Below, in pieces: positions 32,643 through 40,769 of a stretch of DNA of 48,491 nucleotides (the stretch's first letter is position 1; each line of letters starts with the position of its first letter). The stretch is from a virus, in the IMG/VR virus record IMGVR_UViG_3300034027_000008, positions 1 to 48,491 of that record; one strand, written 5' to 3'. The notes below the pieces were generated by a model. It searched no databases. It was not told the DNA's origin and saw nothing but the letters and a program-made list of their open reading frames with translations. A program made the position numbers and the translations under genes.

Positions 32643-33267
32643 TCCAGCCATTGACCGTAAATCGGCTATTCTCAAACAACAGTGTCGGACATTTCACAGG
32701 CTTCACCTCATGAAGGTAAGAACTAAGGAAAAAGACGATGCTGTTGTTTTTTGGTTCGTAAACCTGTGATAATCCCACATTTACAAGTCGCCCTTCCTCT
32801 ATCCGGGTGTCATAGACCACCAAGTCGCCACCTGTGAATACTTTCGGCTCCCTGTAGAAGTAGTAGACAAATGTCAGCTTCCTATTGTTTGTCCTAGAGC
32901 AGCCGTTATCACTATGAATTTTGTAATAGTTGTTATCGTTGTGGGCGGTAAGCTGCGCTTCCAACCGAGAGATGAAAAAAGTGGGATGACCTAACTCATT
33001 CAGAGCTTCTGGAGCCAAGCTAGTCACCAAATCCTGCATCCACGTCGGCACGTCATAGAGAACCAAGGAATTGCGATGGTCAGGATATCTCTCACTGTTG
33101 GTTGTTATCGAAGTAGGAACAAAGCGGGGCTGCTGGTCAATAGCAAACTGGATTAATTCGTCTACTCTGTCGCGTACCAGAACATCATCCCGAACACACA
33201 ACAGCGCTTTCTCATCCCATTTGTGGGGTAGGCTAGAGCTTAAGTCTGGCAACAAGAAATGGGTCAT
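32635..33267 (-). CDS. 2-oxoglutarate/Fe(II)-dependent dioxygenase, prolyl 4-hydroxylase type
   Basis: 210 residues from the ATG at 33267; the longer frame to 33333 starts at GTG and is not preferred. The iron ligands are visible: His118 and Asp120 in YYKIHSDN, the distal His186 in SSYLHEVKP, and the 2-oxoglutarate-binding Arg202 in SRFTVNGW. TFVYYFYREPKVFTGGDLVVYD is the conserved double-stranded beta-helix core with the GGDL turn. The substrate is unknown: a virion protein or host protein is possible, as such enzymes occur in cyanophages. It is on the opposite strand to its neighbours, so probably separately regulated. Confidence 0.85.
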   Translation of the reverse strand: MTHFLLPDLSSSLPHKWDEKALLCVRDDVLVRDRVDELIQFAIDQQPRFVPTSITTNSERYPDHRNSLVLYDVPTWMQDLVTSLAPEALNELGHPTFFISRLEAQLTAHNDNNYYKIHSDNGCSRTNNRKLTFVYYFYREPKVFTGGDLVVYDTRIEEGRLVNVGLSQVYEPKNNSIVFFLSSYLHEVKPVKCPTLLFENSRFTVNGWIS

Positions 33268-33619
33268 GTATACTTCAGTCACCTTCCGCGATCGCCTCAA
33301 GCCCAGAAATCTAACATCAACAAACGAAACCACAGGCTACCAGCGTACCGCTTCTTTATTTTACCTGTGGCGACTTCCCTTAGATGAAAGGGATAGTCAA
33401 ATTTATCGAACCTACAATACGGAACTCAATGAGACTTGCTTTACAGTCTCTGGGTTACCTGATGGCCCTAGATTAAGCAGGGTATCAAACAAAGGATTTG
33501 GAATCCAGTTTTTCAAAGATAAGTTTATTGATAATGGAAAAAGTTTACAGCTTTTTTTAAGGGGGAAATCTTGTACAGCCCCCTCTGGGAAATTGATATC
33601 ATTTCACCCTACTAACTAA
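33266..33619 (+). CDS. Possible hypothetical protein, divergent from the oxygenase
   Basis: 117 residues from the ATG at 33266 (MYTSVTFRDRLKPRN to KLISFHPTN). The frame is open further upstream but there it is antisense to the oxygenase. The downstream part (RTYNTELNETCFTVSGLPDG, GFGIQFFKDKFIDNGKSLQL) looks coding, with no overlapping alternative. Its start shares CATG with the oxygenase start, and its stop overlaps the stop of the small membrane protein. Moderate to low certainty. Confidence 0.4.
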   Translation: MYTSVTFRDRLKPRNLTSTNETTGYQRTASLFYLWRLPLDERDSQIYRTYNTELNETCFTVSGLPDGPRLSRVSNKGFGIQFFKDKFIDNGKSLQLFLRGKSCTAPSGKLISFHPTN

Positions 33620-33744
33620 GGCAAAATAAATAGAATCAGAAAAATAGGGATAAGAGCGGCAACAATCACCAAGAACGGCCAGTCACGAGCCAAGTTGAAA
33701 TCCTTAAACGCCTCTCTCCAGTCTTTATCTTTATTCTCTGGCAT
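33616..33744 (-). CDS. 42-residue single-pass membrane protein
   Basis: MPENKDKDWREAFKDFNLAR is a charged head, followed by a continuous hydrophobic segment (WPFLVIVAALIPIFLILFIL). Its ATG shares one base with the TAA of the upstream gene (TAATG) and a GGAG is well placed, so it is translationally coupled. It may be a holin-, spanin- or virion-associated membrane factor. Too small to assign by family. Confidence 0.6.
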   Translation of the reverse strand: MPENKDKDWREAFKDFNLARDWPFLVIVAALIPIFLILFILP

Positions 33745-34379
33745 TATCCAACTCCTAATAACGAACCGCCTCTCCTAAGACCCGACGCAAGCTTTGAACC
33801 AAGGGAACCCACTTTACGAGTACCTGGAAGTTTGTAACCTTTTGGACGCAATGTCTTATAAATCTTGCTGGCATCTGAAACACCACCAAGCCCACCCGTT
33901 AGAGGGCTTCTTACCGTATTCAGAGCAAAGCCTGACCCACTCTTTCTTAAACTTCCAGTCGCTTTTCTGCCAAACGCTTTAGCTGCATTCATAGCTTTTG
34001 ACCTTCTGCTGGTGCCAGGGGCAGCATTCTTGACTGCTCGCGTAGCACTTCGCCCTCCCTTATAAAGAGCGCGAGCTGCGGCACCATCCAGAGAGGAGTC
34101 GTGGATGCCGTCTAGGTATTTCCCAAAGCCATGCTGAATACCTCCCCGAACTCTATTAAGAGGACTAGAGCCTAATCCTTTCATTTTTCGCTGCGTTCGA
34201 TAGGCACCTCCTAGCGCAGGTCCAATGCTCGCAACTTTTGATAAAGCACCCCACGGGTTAAAGAAATTTGCGTAGCGTGAACGTCTAGTCGAGAAATAAG
34301 CATAGCAACCCCTACCCCTTAAGCTGTAAGTAGGATGAAAAGGACTCAAAGAGTTGTAGGAAGAAAAGTAACGCTGCAT
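33744..34379 (-). CDS. Basic glycine/serine-rich hypothetical virion-type protein
   Basis: 211 residues. The N-terminus is aromatic-rich (MQRYFSSYNSLSPFHPTYSL) and the body is basic and Gly/Ser/Ala-rich (RTQRKMKGLGSSPLNRVRGG, AFGRKATGSLRKSGSG, LRRGGSLLGVG). In composition it matches the LATF/glycine-zipper group, although LATF itself is replaced by YFSTRRSRYANFF near the N-terminus. It is divergent from the giant gpF-like gene, with the two start codons sharing CATG, and coupled to the small membrane protein downstream. Confidence 0.6.
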   Translation of the reverse strand: MQRYFSSYNSLSPFHPTYSLRGRGCYAYFSTRRSRYANFFNPWGALSKVASIGPALGGAYRTQRKMKGLGSSPLNRVRGGIQHGFGKYLDGIHDSSLDGAAARALYKGGRSATRAVKNAAPGTSRRSKAMNAAKAFGRKATGSLRKSGSGFALNTVRSPLTGGLGGVSDASKIYKTLRPKGYKLPGTRKVGSLGSKLASGLRRGGSLLGVG

Positions 34380-37300
34380 GGGCGTAGTTGATTCGGTATT
34401 CTCCCCAATAATTGCACAGTTCCAGGACGAAGAACCAATTCCCTACGCAGATGATGAGCCGATTCTGCCGAGGAAGGAAATTGAGAAAGCTTTGGACAGC
34501 AAAGAAGAGCGCTACTCCAACCTACTCGTTACCGTAGGGTTTAGTAGTACCGACTCGTGGTGGAAAAGCATCGAGCCAGCACTAGAAAAAGGGGATAAGG
34601 AATACGTCGAGAAAACCCCGTGGACACTTAGCCCTAATTATCAACAGCTACTATTTGGACTGTGGACTGATACTTGGGACTTGGGTTGCTTCCATGCAGT
34701 TAAAGGACTAAATATTGCTAATCAGCAAGCAGCAGATGAAGATGAAGACCCTTCGGACTTTAATCAGCATTCAGCCCTGACTACATTTGCTGATGTCCCG
34801 CTGCCTGACTACCCCCAACAACCGTTTTATACCGCTTACCCCCCTAACTACGGCTACCCATTACGAGACACAGATTTACGCTCGGCAGTTGAACAACGCA
34901 CCATATTCCTTGCTGACGACGTAAACCAGAAGACACGCGATCGCATTCAAAAAGCTGTCCTTGAAGCGGTCAGTCAGCATGGAGAAAGTGGAATACCTAA
35001 ACGCGATCGCGTAAAACTTCTAGCTCAAATCAACCTTGCACTAGGACGCCAAAGCCTGGATGAGATTAAAGATCCAAATGTCGCGATCGGAGACAAGCTG
35101 GTACGAACGAAGCTACAAGTACCTGGTACGCAATCGTTTGTCAGTCGCTCTAAGACGATTGCGGCAACCGAGGTGTCGGCAGGGTACAGCCTAGGGCGGC
35201 TTCAGGTATACACCCAGGCGGGGGTGAAACGGGTGCGATGGCAATCGCTGGAAGATTTGCGCGTTTGTAAGCTATGCCGAACCCGCAATGGCATCATCAT
35301 TGAAGCTGACATTCTGCTCTCTCAACACCAATTTGCATTTCGACAGAAAGCAGATCCGACGCAACTTATAATTCCTTGTCACCCGAACGATCGCTGTTTT
35401 TGGGTGGGGCTAGTAGAGCGCAAGAAAAAAGACCGGGACATGATTGCCGATCCAGGTCGGCAGATGGAAAACCGAGAGGTGCAACCATTACGTGGTGGGT
35501 GGAACACACTTAAGAACGCGATCGGGCTTACCTTAACAATCGCTTCAGCCGTTCGGACAGGAGCGCGGGTTGTCGAAGAGGTTCAGCAACAGCAAAGATT
35601 GGCTGAACAGCAACGAGAGCAGCAGAAGCAGGAAGAAGCAAGGCGACTAGCACGTACCTTGATGGTAACGGGCGGTGCTGCATTGTCTCTGGGATTGCTG
35701 TACATGATTATGCGAAATCAGCAGCAGCAAAGAGGAACACAACCAAGTCGTGGTACTGGCGTATCTCCCATTCAACCGTTAGGTCCGCAACCCGTTGCAC
35801 CGATTCAACCGACGGGGATAGCTCGACCACTAGCTCAACAAGCTGCGTCCTACTTAAACCGCCAGCAGCAGATACAGCAGGTCAAAGCACAACCTGTAAC
35901 ACCTGCTCAAATCCTTACGGAACCAGAACAGCAAAGGACATTAGCGAAATTACCTGCGGGTCTAGATTTACGAACTATTTCTAAAGAAGCTTTGCGAGGG
36001 TTGTACGGACTGACAATTGCTGAGGCTCAGATGGTGGAGAAGTTGCGGAAACAGTACGAACGCGATCGCATAACACCCCCAGAACAAGCTTTAGTACCCC
36101 AATTCTTCCTACCCCCTAACCTACTAAATCAGTATCCGAAGCTGAAAGAGATCGGAAATCTTCGAGATTTGAGCCTTAAAGATTTAGCGCGGATAATCTT
36201 AGGAGCAAAAGGTCAGCCTGCCGCCACGCCCGACCAGTTACAAGAAACAATTCAGCAGCAAGTACAAGACGTTCTGGCACTCCCTCCTGCTCAATTAGAA
36301 AACCCACCGGGTCAGCTCATGGTTGGGGGAACCAACTTAAATACAGCAAGTATTGATGAGATTGCCCGACTACTACCTGCGGGGATGAGTCTTAAGCGTA
36401 GGCAGGCTATAGCAAGAACAATCTACAATGCCCTGCGACAAATGAGCGCACTAGGGACACCCATCACCTCACTAGATGAACTAGCAGCAGTACCAGGAGT
36501 AGGGGCGATTACTGTCAGGAACTTACAGTCGCGGAACTATACCCAGAATTTAAACAACCTACTCCTACAACTAGGAGACAAAGACGCCGCCGACGCGATC
36601 GCGGGTTTACTTGATATTGGCCCTAAGCTTGCCTCCGAGATTGTGCGGGAGTTTAGAGAAGGGGGGCAATTTGGCTCTCCTGGAATTGACCCTGTTGAAG
36701 GCTTGATTGAGAGGGTATCTAAGCGGGTAGCCAAGAATCGAAACATCTCATTTAGCGAAGAAACGAAAAATCGCATCAGAGAAAGACTTTCAGGGCGAAT
36801 GTATATCATGCCCATCCCCGCCACTCAGCCAATTAATGCCATACAGGCACAAGGCGTCGGCGGGGCATTGCCACCTGCGACATCTCCCCTAGAAACTCCT
36901 CCCCCCAGCCAACCGCTCACCCCACGCATTCCCGGCTCCCCTCCTGCGCCACAACTTCCCCCTGGAAGTCCTCAAGCTCCAATCATTACACCTACATCCA
37001 GCCTAGGTTTTCCGAGTAGAGTTCAACCTACTATCCAAAACACCGTCATTCCAGTTACCAGTGCTGAAGCTAACCAACAATCCCGTCGAGACACCGCACT
37101 GGACAACTACGGCTCATTATCATCTCAGACAGAAAATTACGAAGCCGACCTCACCGAAGCAGTTAATGAGGGACGTATGCCTAAGGTGGGGTTGATGGGT
37201 GGCGGACTGAAGATGCATAAATATCGAGACAAACTCTTCAAGCAAGCCCAAGATTCTATTAAGAAAACTATTACAACTGTCGCAGGAACAGAAGTTAATG

Positions 37301-39765
37301 CAGCGTCGCTCGACCAGTTAGCAACGTCTGCCGAACAGATTGTTTCTGATTTAGAGTCTCGACTCCAGGATATTGATGACCCCTTAGCTGACCCGTTATT
37401 TAGAGATAACGGAGAATTGGTAGCCGAAGCAAGAAGTAAAATTAAAGATGCTAGAGCTAACATTAACCAAGGCTTGGCAATTATTGACAATGCCTTAGGA
37501 ATACCCGATACCCTACAGCAAGAACTGCAAAAACGCAAAGGTGAACTCAATGCCCTACGCGATCGCGCTCTTGTTATTTTAAATAGCCTTGACCCTAGTG
37601 CCAAAAACCAACTAGGAAGTAGCTTGGATAGCGAGATTCAACGACTTCAAGCATTAAGACCAGAACAGCTAGGAAGTTACTACGCCGAAGTTCAAGAACT
37701 AATTGCTCAACACCAAGAGTTAAGAAATCGAGTATTAGATGTTGAGCGTAGTGCAGCTATTAAAGCGATTGATGGGCAGATTGCAGCGATTGATGATGTT
37801 ATTCAAAATGCCAGCAATTTACAGCGCCCAGAATTAGTCGATTCATTAACCCAGGCTCGTGCCAGATTAGTGGCGGCAAATGAGCGAATTAATAGACTAC
37901 CTCGCACCTTTGATGAACTATCCCCTCCTCAGCAACAGGGGTTTGTGAGCAGCCAAGCCATGCGCGATCGCATTCGTGGCACATCCCTGAGTGTGGAAAG
38001 AAACCTTGCTGCACTGAGGAAAAGGGTAGACAAAAGTCAGGGGATTCTAGACTCGACACTGGACGCGTATAGTAGTGCCATAACACCACTACAAACGCCA
38101 GGAAGTTCAGAAGGAGAAACGTTCCACGACGGAGAGCGTAGACAAGGAAATGAGTACATTCAAAACCTAATCAATCTCAGCGTTCAAGGCATCAACACTG
38201 AAATGCAGAACTTGAGACGGTTAGCCGACCCAGTCACAGGAATGGCTCAGGTACTAGGGGCGATTAAAAGCACCGATGCCTTGGGAGATGTTCCTGCCCT
38301 ACCCAGTGCGCCAGTTGCTCCAGGTTTACAGGTTCCCACGCCACAACCCGCCGATGAAACAATTCGAGGACGATTGCTTGATGACGCAGTCAAGGAACGT
38401 CGAAACCAAATTAACCGCACTGCGGCGAGAATTACCTCCAACGCTACACTCGCCTCAGGCTTCCCATATGCCTATGTGCAGCGCATTCAATCCGTACTTG
38501 ACCCAACAACACCCAATGGCGTACCACATCCAGATAGTGTTACGCGATCGCGTCTTAGTAGCGTTAACAGCTTAATTCAAACCCTTACCGAAGCAAGGGA
38601 AAGTGCGTATACCGAAATCCAGGAACTAGCCAATGCTGTTGCTGCCGACTTAGACCAGTTACGAACACTTGACCCTGTGGCGTACCAAGAAGTGAGGATG
38701 TCTCCAACCTGGGTTACCATCCAGCAGCTGCGGGCTAATGCAGCAAGCCAAGTCAGTGAGTACGACAACCGAATCACTGCCCTACAAAATGCCGCATCTC
38801 AACTTAATACTGAGTTACGAGATGCGCCAAGGTACAACTATAACGGGCAGCAATTAACTCCTCAAGAAATACGCGATCGCTTAGATGATGTAAAACGTGA
38901 AGTGGGAAGGTTGATTCAAAAACGTAGAGATGACCTTACTCCTATCTGGAATAAATTCGCCCCACTTACAACTGTTGACTCATCTGGATTAGAAGCGGCA
39001 TATAAGGGACAGAAAGCTCCTACTCCAGATGAACAAGAATTTATCAACAACCTAACTCCTGCTGAACAGAAAACTTTAAGAGATGCTGCAAATACAGGAG
39101 CGCTAGATTTATTTCGGCGTCGAGTTCGATTAGTTACCAAAGAGCAAGAGTTAACTGTACAAAAAGCTCAGTTGTGGGGCGATCCGAGCAATCCTGAAAA
39201 AATCAAAGGGCGGCAGGTGCCGAGAACCATCCTGAAAAACCTAGAGCAGTTCAACAAGAAGCTTCGTAAACAAGCTGGGATGAAAATTATTTTGGTCGAT
39301 AACCCATCTGAAGCGCGAATAGATTACCAAGTCGTTGATTTGTACGACGAGTCAGCACCTAACTACCAAGCTGAACCAGGATTTAAAGATTACGCGGGAC
39401 AACCGGGTGTACAAAAATCTTTGCAGCGGAGTCGAAGGCGATTAGTAGCCGATGGTTTAATCGATGAATTTGAGCAAGCACCTTGGGTTCAGGAAACCCT
39501 AGGACTACTCGTTGAAGGGGAAGCTCGTACAGTTAACTGGCGGCAATACGTTGACGCGATAGAAAATCAGCGAACACCTAGCCAGGTTCCCACTAACTAC
39601 GTGGAAGTGATGACAGCGCTTGAACTTGTCAAGGCGCGTCGTGTACAAATTGAAGGGGAGATGGAAGTGGTTGGGTTTAAGCGACGGATGCAGAGTTTGG
39701 TTAAATTTAAAAGAAGAGTTGGGGCGCGATCGCATGAGAGTAGGAAAACGGAAAAGAAATCCTAA
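34378..39765 (+). CDS. Giant Mu gpF-like head protein fused to a helix-hairpin-helix and coiled-coil tail
   Basis: 1795 residues. Residues about 165-345 match the Mu F-like minor head domain: KTIAATEVSAGYSLGRLQVYTQ, GVKRVRWQSLEDLRVCKLCRTRNG with the CxxC at 297-300, and IPCHPNDRCFW with two more Cys. A hydrophobic helix (LMVTGGAALSLGLLYMIM) follows at about 428-445, then a Gln-rich linker. Residues about 652-730 read as a ComEA-type helix-hairpin-helix DNA-binding unit (TNLNTASIDEIARLLPAG, SLDELAAVPGVGAITVRNL), with another such unit (IAGLLDIGPKLASEIVREF) near 740-765. A Pro-rich linker (about 830-890) and a roughly 900-residue coiled-coil region complete it. Other gpF-like proteins are far shorter. 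It may form the neck or be ejected with DNA. Confidence 0.8.
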   Translation: MGVVDSVFSPIIAQFQDEEPIPYADDEPILPRKEIEKALDSKEERYSNLLVTVGFSSTDSWWKSIEPALEKGDKEYVEKTPWTLSPNYQQLLFGLWTDTWDLGCFHAVKGLNIANQQAADEDEDPSDFNQHSALTTFADVPLPDYPQQPFYTAYPPNYGYPLRDTDLRSAVEQRTIFLADDVNQKTRDRIQKAVLEAVSQHGESGIPKRDRVKLLAQINLALGRQSLDEIKDPNVAIGDKLVRTKLQVPGTQSFVSRSKTIAATEVSAGYSLGRLQVYTQAGVKRVRWQSLEDLRVCKLCRTRNGIIIEADILLSQHQFAFRQKADPTQLIIPCHPNDRCFWVGLVERKKKDRDMIADPGRQMENREVQPLRGGWNTLKNAIGLTLTIASAVRTGARVVEEVQQQQRLAEQQREQQKQEEARRLARTLMVTGGAALSLGLLYMIMRNQQQQRGTQPSRGTGVSPIQPLGPQPVAPIQPTGIARPLAQQAASYLNRQQQIQQVKAQPVTPAQILTEPEQQRTLAKLPAGLDLRTISKEALRGLYGLTIAEAQMVEKLRKQYERDRITPPEQALVPQFFLPPNLLNQYPKLKEIGNLRDLSLKDLARIILGAKGQPAATPDQLQETIQQQVQDVLALPPAQLENPPGQLMVGGTNLNTASIDEIARLLPAGMSLKRRQAIARTIYNALRQMSALGTPITSLDELAAVPGVGAITVRNLQSRNYTQNLNNLLLQLGDKDAADAIAGLLDIGPKLASEIVREFREGGQFGSPGIDPVEGLIERVSKRVAKNRNISFSEETKNRIRERLSGRMYIMPIPATQPINAIQAQGVGGALPPATSPLETPPPSQPLTPRIPGSPPAPQLPPGSPQAPIITPTSSLGFPSRVQPTIQNTVIPVTSAEANQQSRRDTALDNYGSLSSQTENYEADLTEAVNEGRMPKVGLMGGGLKMHKYRDKLFKQAQDSIKKTITTVAGTEVNAASLDQLATSAEQIVSDLESRLQDIDDPLADPLFRDNGELVAEARSKIKDARANINQGLAIIDNALGIPDTLQQELQKRKGELNALRDRALVILNSLDPSAKNQLGSSLDSEIQRLQALRPEQLGSYYAEVQELIAQHQELRNRVLDVERSAAIKAIDGQIAAIDDVIQNASNLQRPELVDSLTQARARLVAANERINRLPRTFDELSPPQQQGFVSSQAMRDRIRGTSLSVERNLAALRKRVDKSQGILDSTLDAYSSAITPLQTPGSSEGETFHDGERRQGNEYIQNLINLSVQGINTEMQNLRRLADPVTGMAQVLGAIKSTDALGDVPALPSAPVAPGLQVPTPQPADETIRGRLLDDAVKERRNQINRTAARITSNATLASGFPYAYVQRIQSVLDPTTPNGVPHPDSVTRSRLSSVNSLIQTLTEARESAYTEIQELANAVAADLDQLRTLDPVAYQEVRMSPTWVTIQQLRANAASQVSEYDNRITALQNAASQLNTELRDAPRYNYNGQQLTPQEIRDRLDDVKREVGRLIQKRRDDLTPIWNKFAPLTTVDSSGLEAAYKGQKAPTPDEQEFINNLTPAEQKTLRDAANTGALDLFRRRVRLVTKEQELTVQKAQLWGDPSNPEKIKGRQVPRTILKNLEQFNKKLRKQAGMKIILVDNPSEARIDYQVVDLYDESAPNYQAEPGFKDYAGQPGVQKSLQRSRRRLVADGLIDEFEQAPWVQETLGLLVEGEARTVNWRQYVDAIENQRTPSQVPTNYVEVMTALELVKARRVQIEGEMEVVGFKRRMQSLVKFKRRVGARSHESRKTEKKS

Positions 39766-39901
39766 TTTTTGGTGGTTTGTTCACAACACGGTTGCTCACC
39801 CCTTTGGCGAAATCCTTTGGTGGGCAGGACTGAATCGGTGGGGTGAATGGCTGCATGACGAAACTCTGCCTGAACATGAAGCGGGTACAGGTAGAGGGTA
39901 A
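39734..39901 (+). CDS. Small conserved hypothetical protein, 55 residues
   Basis: MRVGKRKRNPNFWWFVHNTV through LHDETLPEHEAGTGRG. The pattern WWxVHNxxAHP...GxWLHDxT is a recurrent short phage/plasmid protein of unknown function. The start is immediately after a HIP1 octamer inside the end of the giant gene (32-base overlap), and the TAA stop lies inside a 19-bp palindrome. A longer in-frame reading from 39620 is rejected as antiparallel-frame extension through the giant gene. Confidence 0.65.
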   Translation: MRVGKRKRNPNFWWFVHNTVAHPFGEILWWAGLNRWGEWLHDETLPEHEAGTGRG

Positions 39902-39915
39902 ACTTTTAGTTTACA
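39897..39915. repeat. 19-bp palindrome copy 6 (contains a stop codon)
   Basis: GGTAAACTTTTAGTTTACA, one base off at the first position; it provides the TAA of the 55-residue gene. Confidence 0.85.
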
Positions 39916-39931
39916 GGCGCGATCGCGTTCA

Positions 39932-40237
39932 TCATTTGGGCAAGTTTTCCCTATACTCCCGGATGCAACTCAATACAAACGCCAAAGCTTCCTCATGCGG
40001 CATCCAAGACGCTTCAAAATCATCTTGACCGTAATCGCTTTCTTTGTAATAAACCAGGTTCTCTTCGGCAACAGCATCATCGAGAGTTGGCGCGATCGCG
40101 CAATCCCAGTGATTCCCCCTTGCCCTGAAGTAGAGGTGCAATCCATCCAGTTCTCCCTCGAATTGCACCGGTGCTGAAACACACGTACAACTTATCTCGA
40201 CACCCATGTCTTTGACAGTTTGTGTTAGTCCATCCAT
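39932..40237 (-). CDS. Hypothetical protein, 101 residues
   Basis: Starts at the ATG at 40237, with AAGGAG upstream (the preceding in-frame TTG is ignored). It is acidic with four Cys/Trp-containing turns (VEISCTCVSAPVQF, HWDCAIAP) and ends SCIREYRENLPK. No family recognised. It sits between palindrome copies 6 and 7 as a single-gene unit. Confidence 0.6.
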   Translation of the reverse strand: MDGLTQTVKDMGVEISCTCVSAPVQFEGELDGLHLYFRARGNHWDCAIAPTLDDAVAEENLVYYKESDYGQDDFEASWMPHEEALAFVLSCIREYRENLPK

Positions 40238-40290
40238 CAAGTTCAGCTCCTTCCTTGCGTGATTTTATGATGCGCGTTACTAAGTGAATC

Positions 40291-40309
40291 TGTAAACTTT
40301 TAGTTTACA
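40291..40309. repeat. 19-bp palindrome copy 7
   Basis: A perfect copy in the spacer between two minus-strand genes, 25 bases beyond the stop at 40334 and about 54 bases before the start at 40237. Confidence 0.9.
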
Positions 40310-40333
40310 CACGCGATCGCGCCCCAACTAACT

Positions 40334-40627
40334 CTAGGTTTTCAGACACGTTCCGTCATCAAAATCGTATCGAACCAAAAAGTCTTGCTCCATCAGGGTT
40401 TTACTGCATTGCTTTATACGCTTCCCGATGTTGGCAGTACAGGGGAGAAAACCCGGCAATGACTCTTTTGATATAGAGTAGCTGTCCTTAACAATTTCCA
40501 GTTGACTGTCGTTTAATTGCTCAAAAACCAAAGTGCAAAAATACTGCGATGGAGCTAGCGGAGTATCGCCTCGATTGAGTCCTACCCTAACTTCAACTAG
40601 CTGCGCTCCTGGCAATATGTCTCTCAT
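40334..40627 (-). CDS. Hypothetical protein, 97 residues
   Basis: MRDILPGAQLVEVRVGLNRG to VRYDFDDGTCLKT. It looks globular with a mixed alpha/beta pattern, and is not recognised. It lies downstream of the integrase, separated from it by a bidirectional terminator, so it is probably expressed independently. Confidence 0.6.
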   Translation of the reverse strand: MRDILPGAQLVEVRVGLNRGDTPLAPSQYFCTLVFEQLNDSQLEIVKDSYSISKESLPGFLPCTANIGKRIKQCSKTLMEQDFLVRYDFDDGTCLKT

Positions 40628-40698
40628 CGGGTCATGGTAAATACCTTGTTGTGATTTTACCGAATCGCTGGGGTTGGTGGTGCGCGATCGTATACAGC

Positions 40699-40726
40699 AA
40701 AGCCACCCTCGCCTGAAGGTGGCTTT
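40699..40726. terminator. Bidirectional intrinsic terminator behind the integrase
   Basis: AAAGCCACC and GGTGGCTTT form a 9-bp stem around a 10-base loop, with short A and T runs on both sides. It lies 44 bases past the integrase stop. Confidence 0.75.
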
Positions 40727-40769
40727 CGTATTACGGTCATGACTGAAACTTAAGCCTTATTCATGAAGG

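Noticed and set aside
33071-33265. 5' part of the plus-strand frame ending at 33619
   Set aside because: It is antisense to the well-supported oxygenase core; only the part after 33266 is considered.
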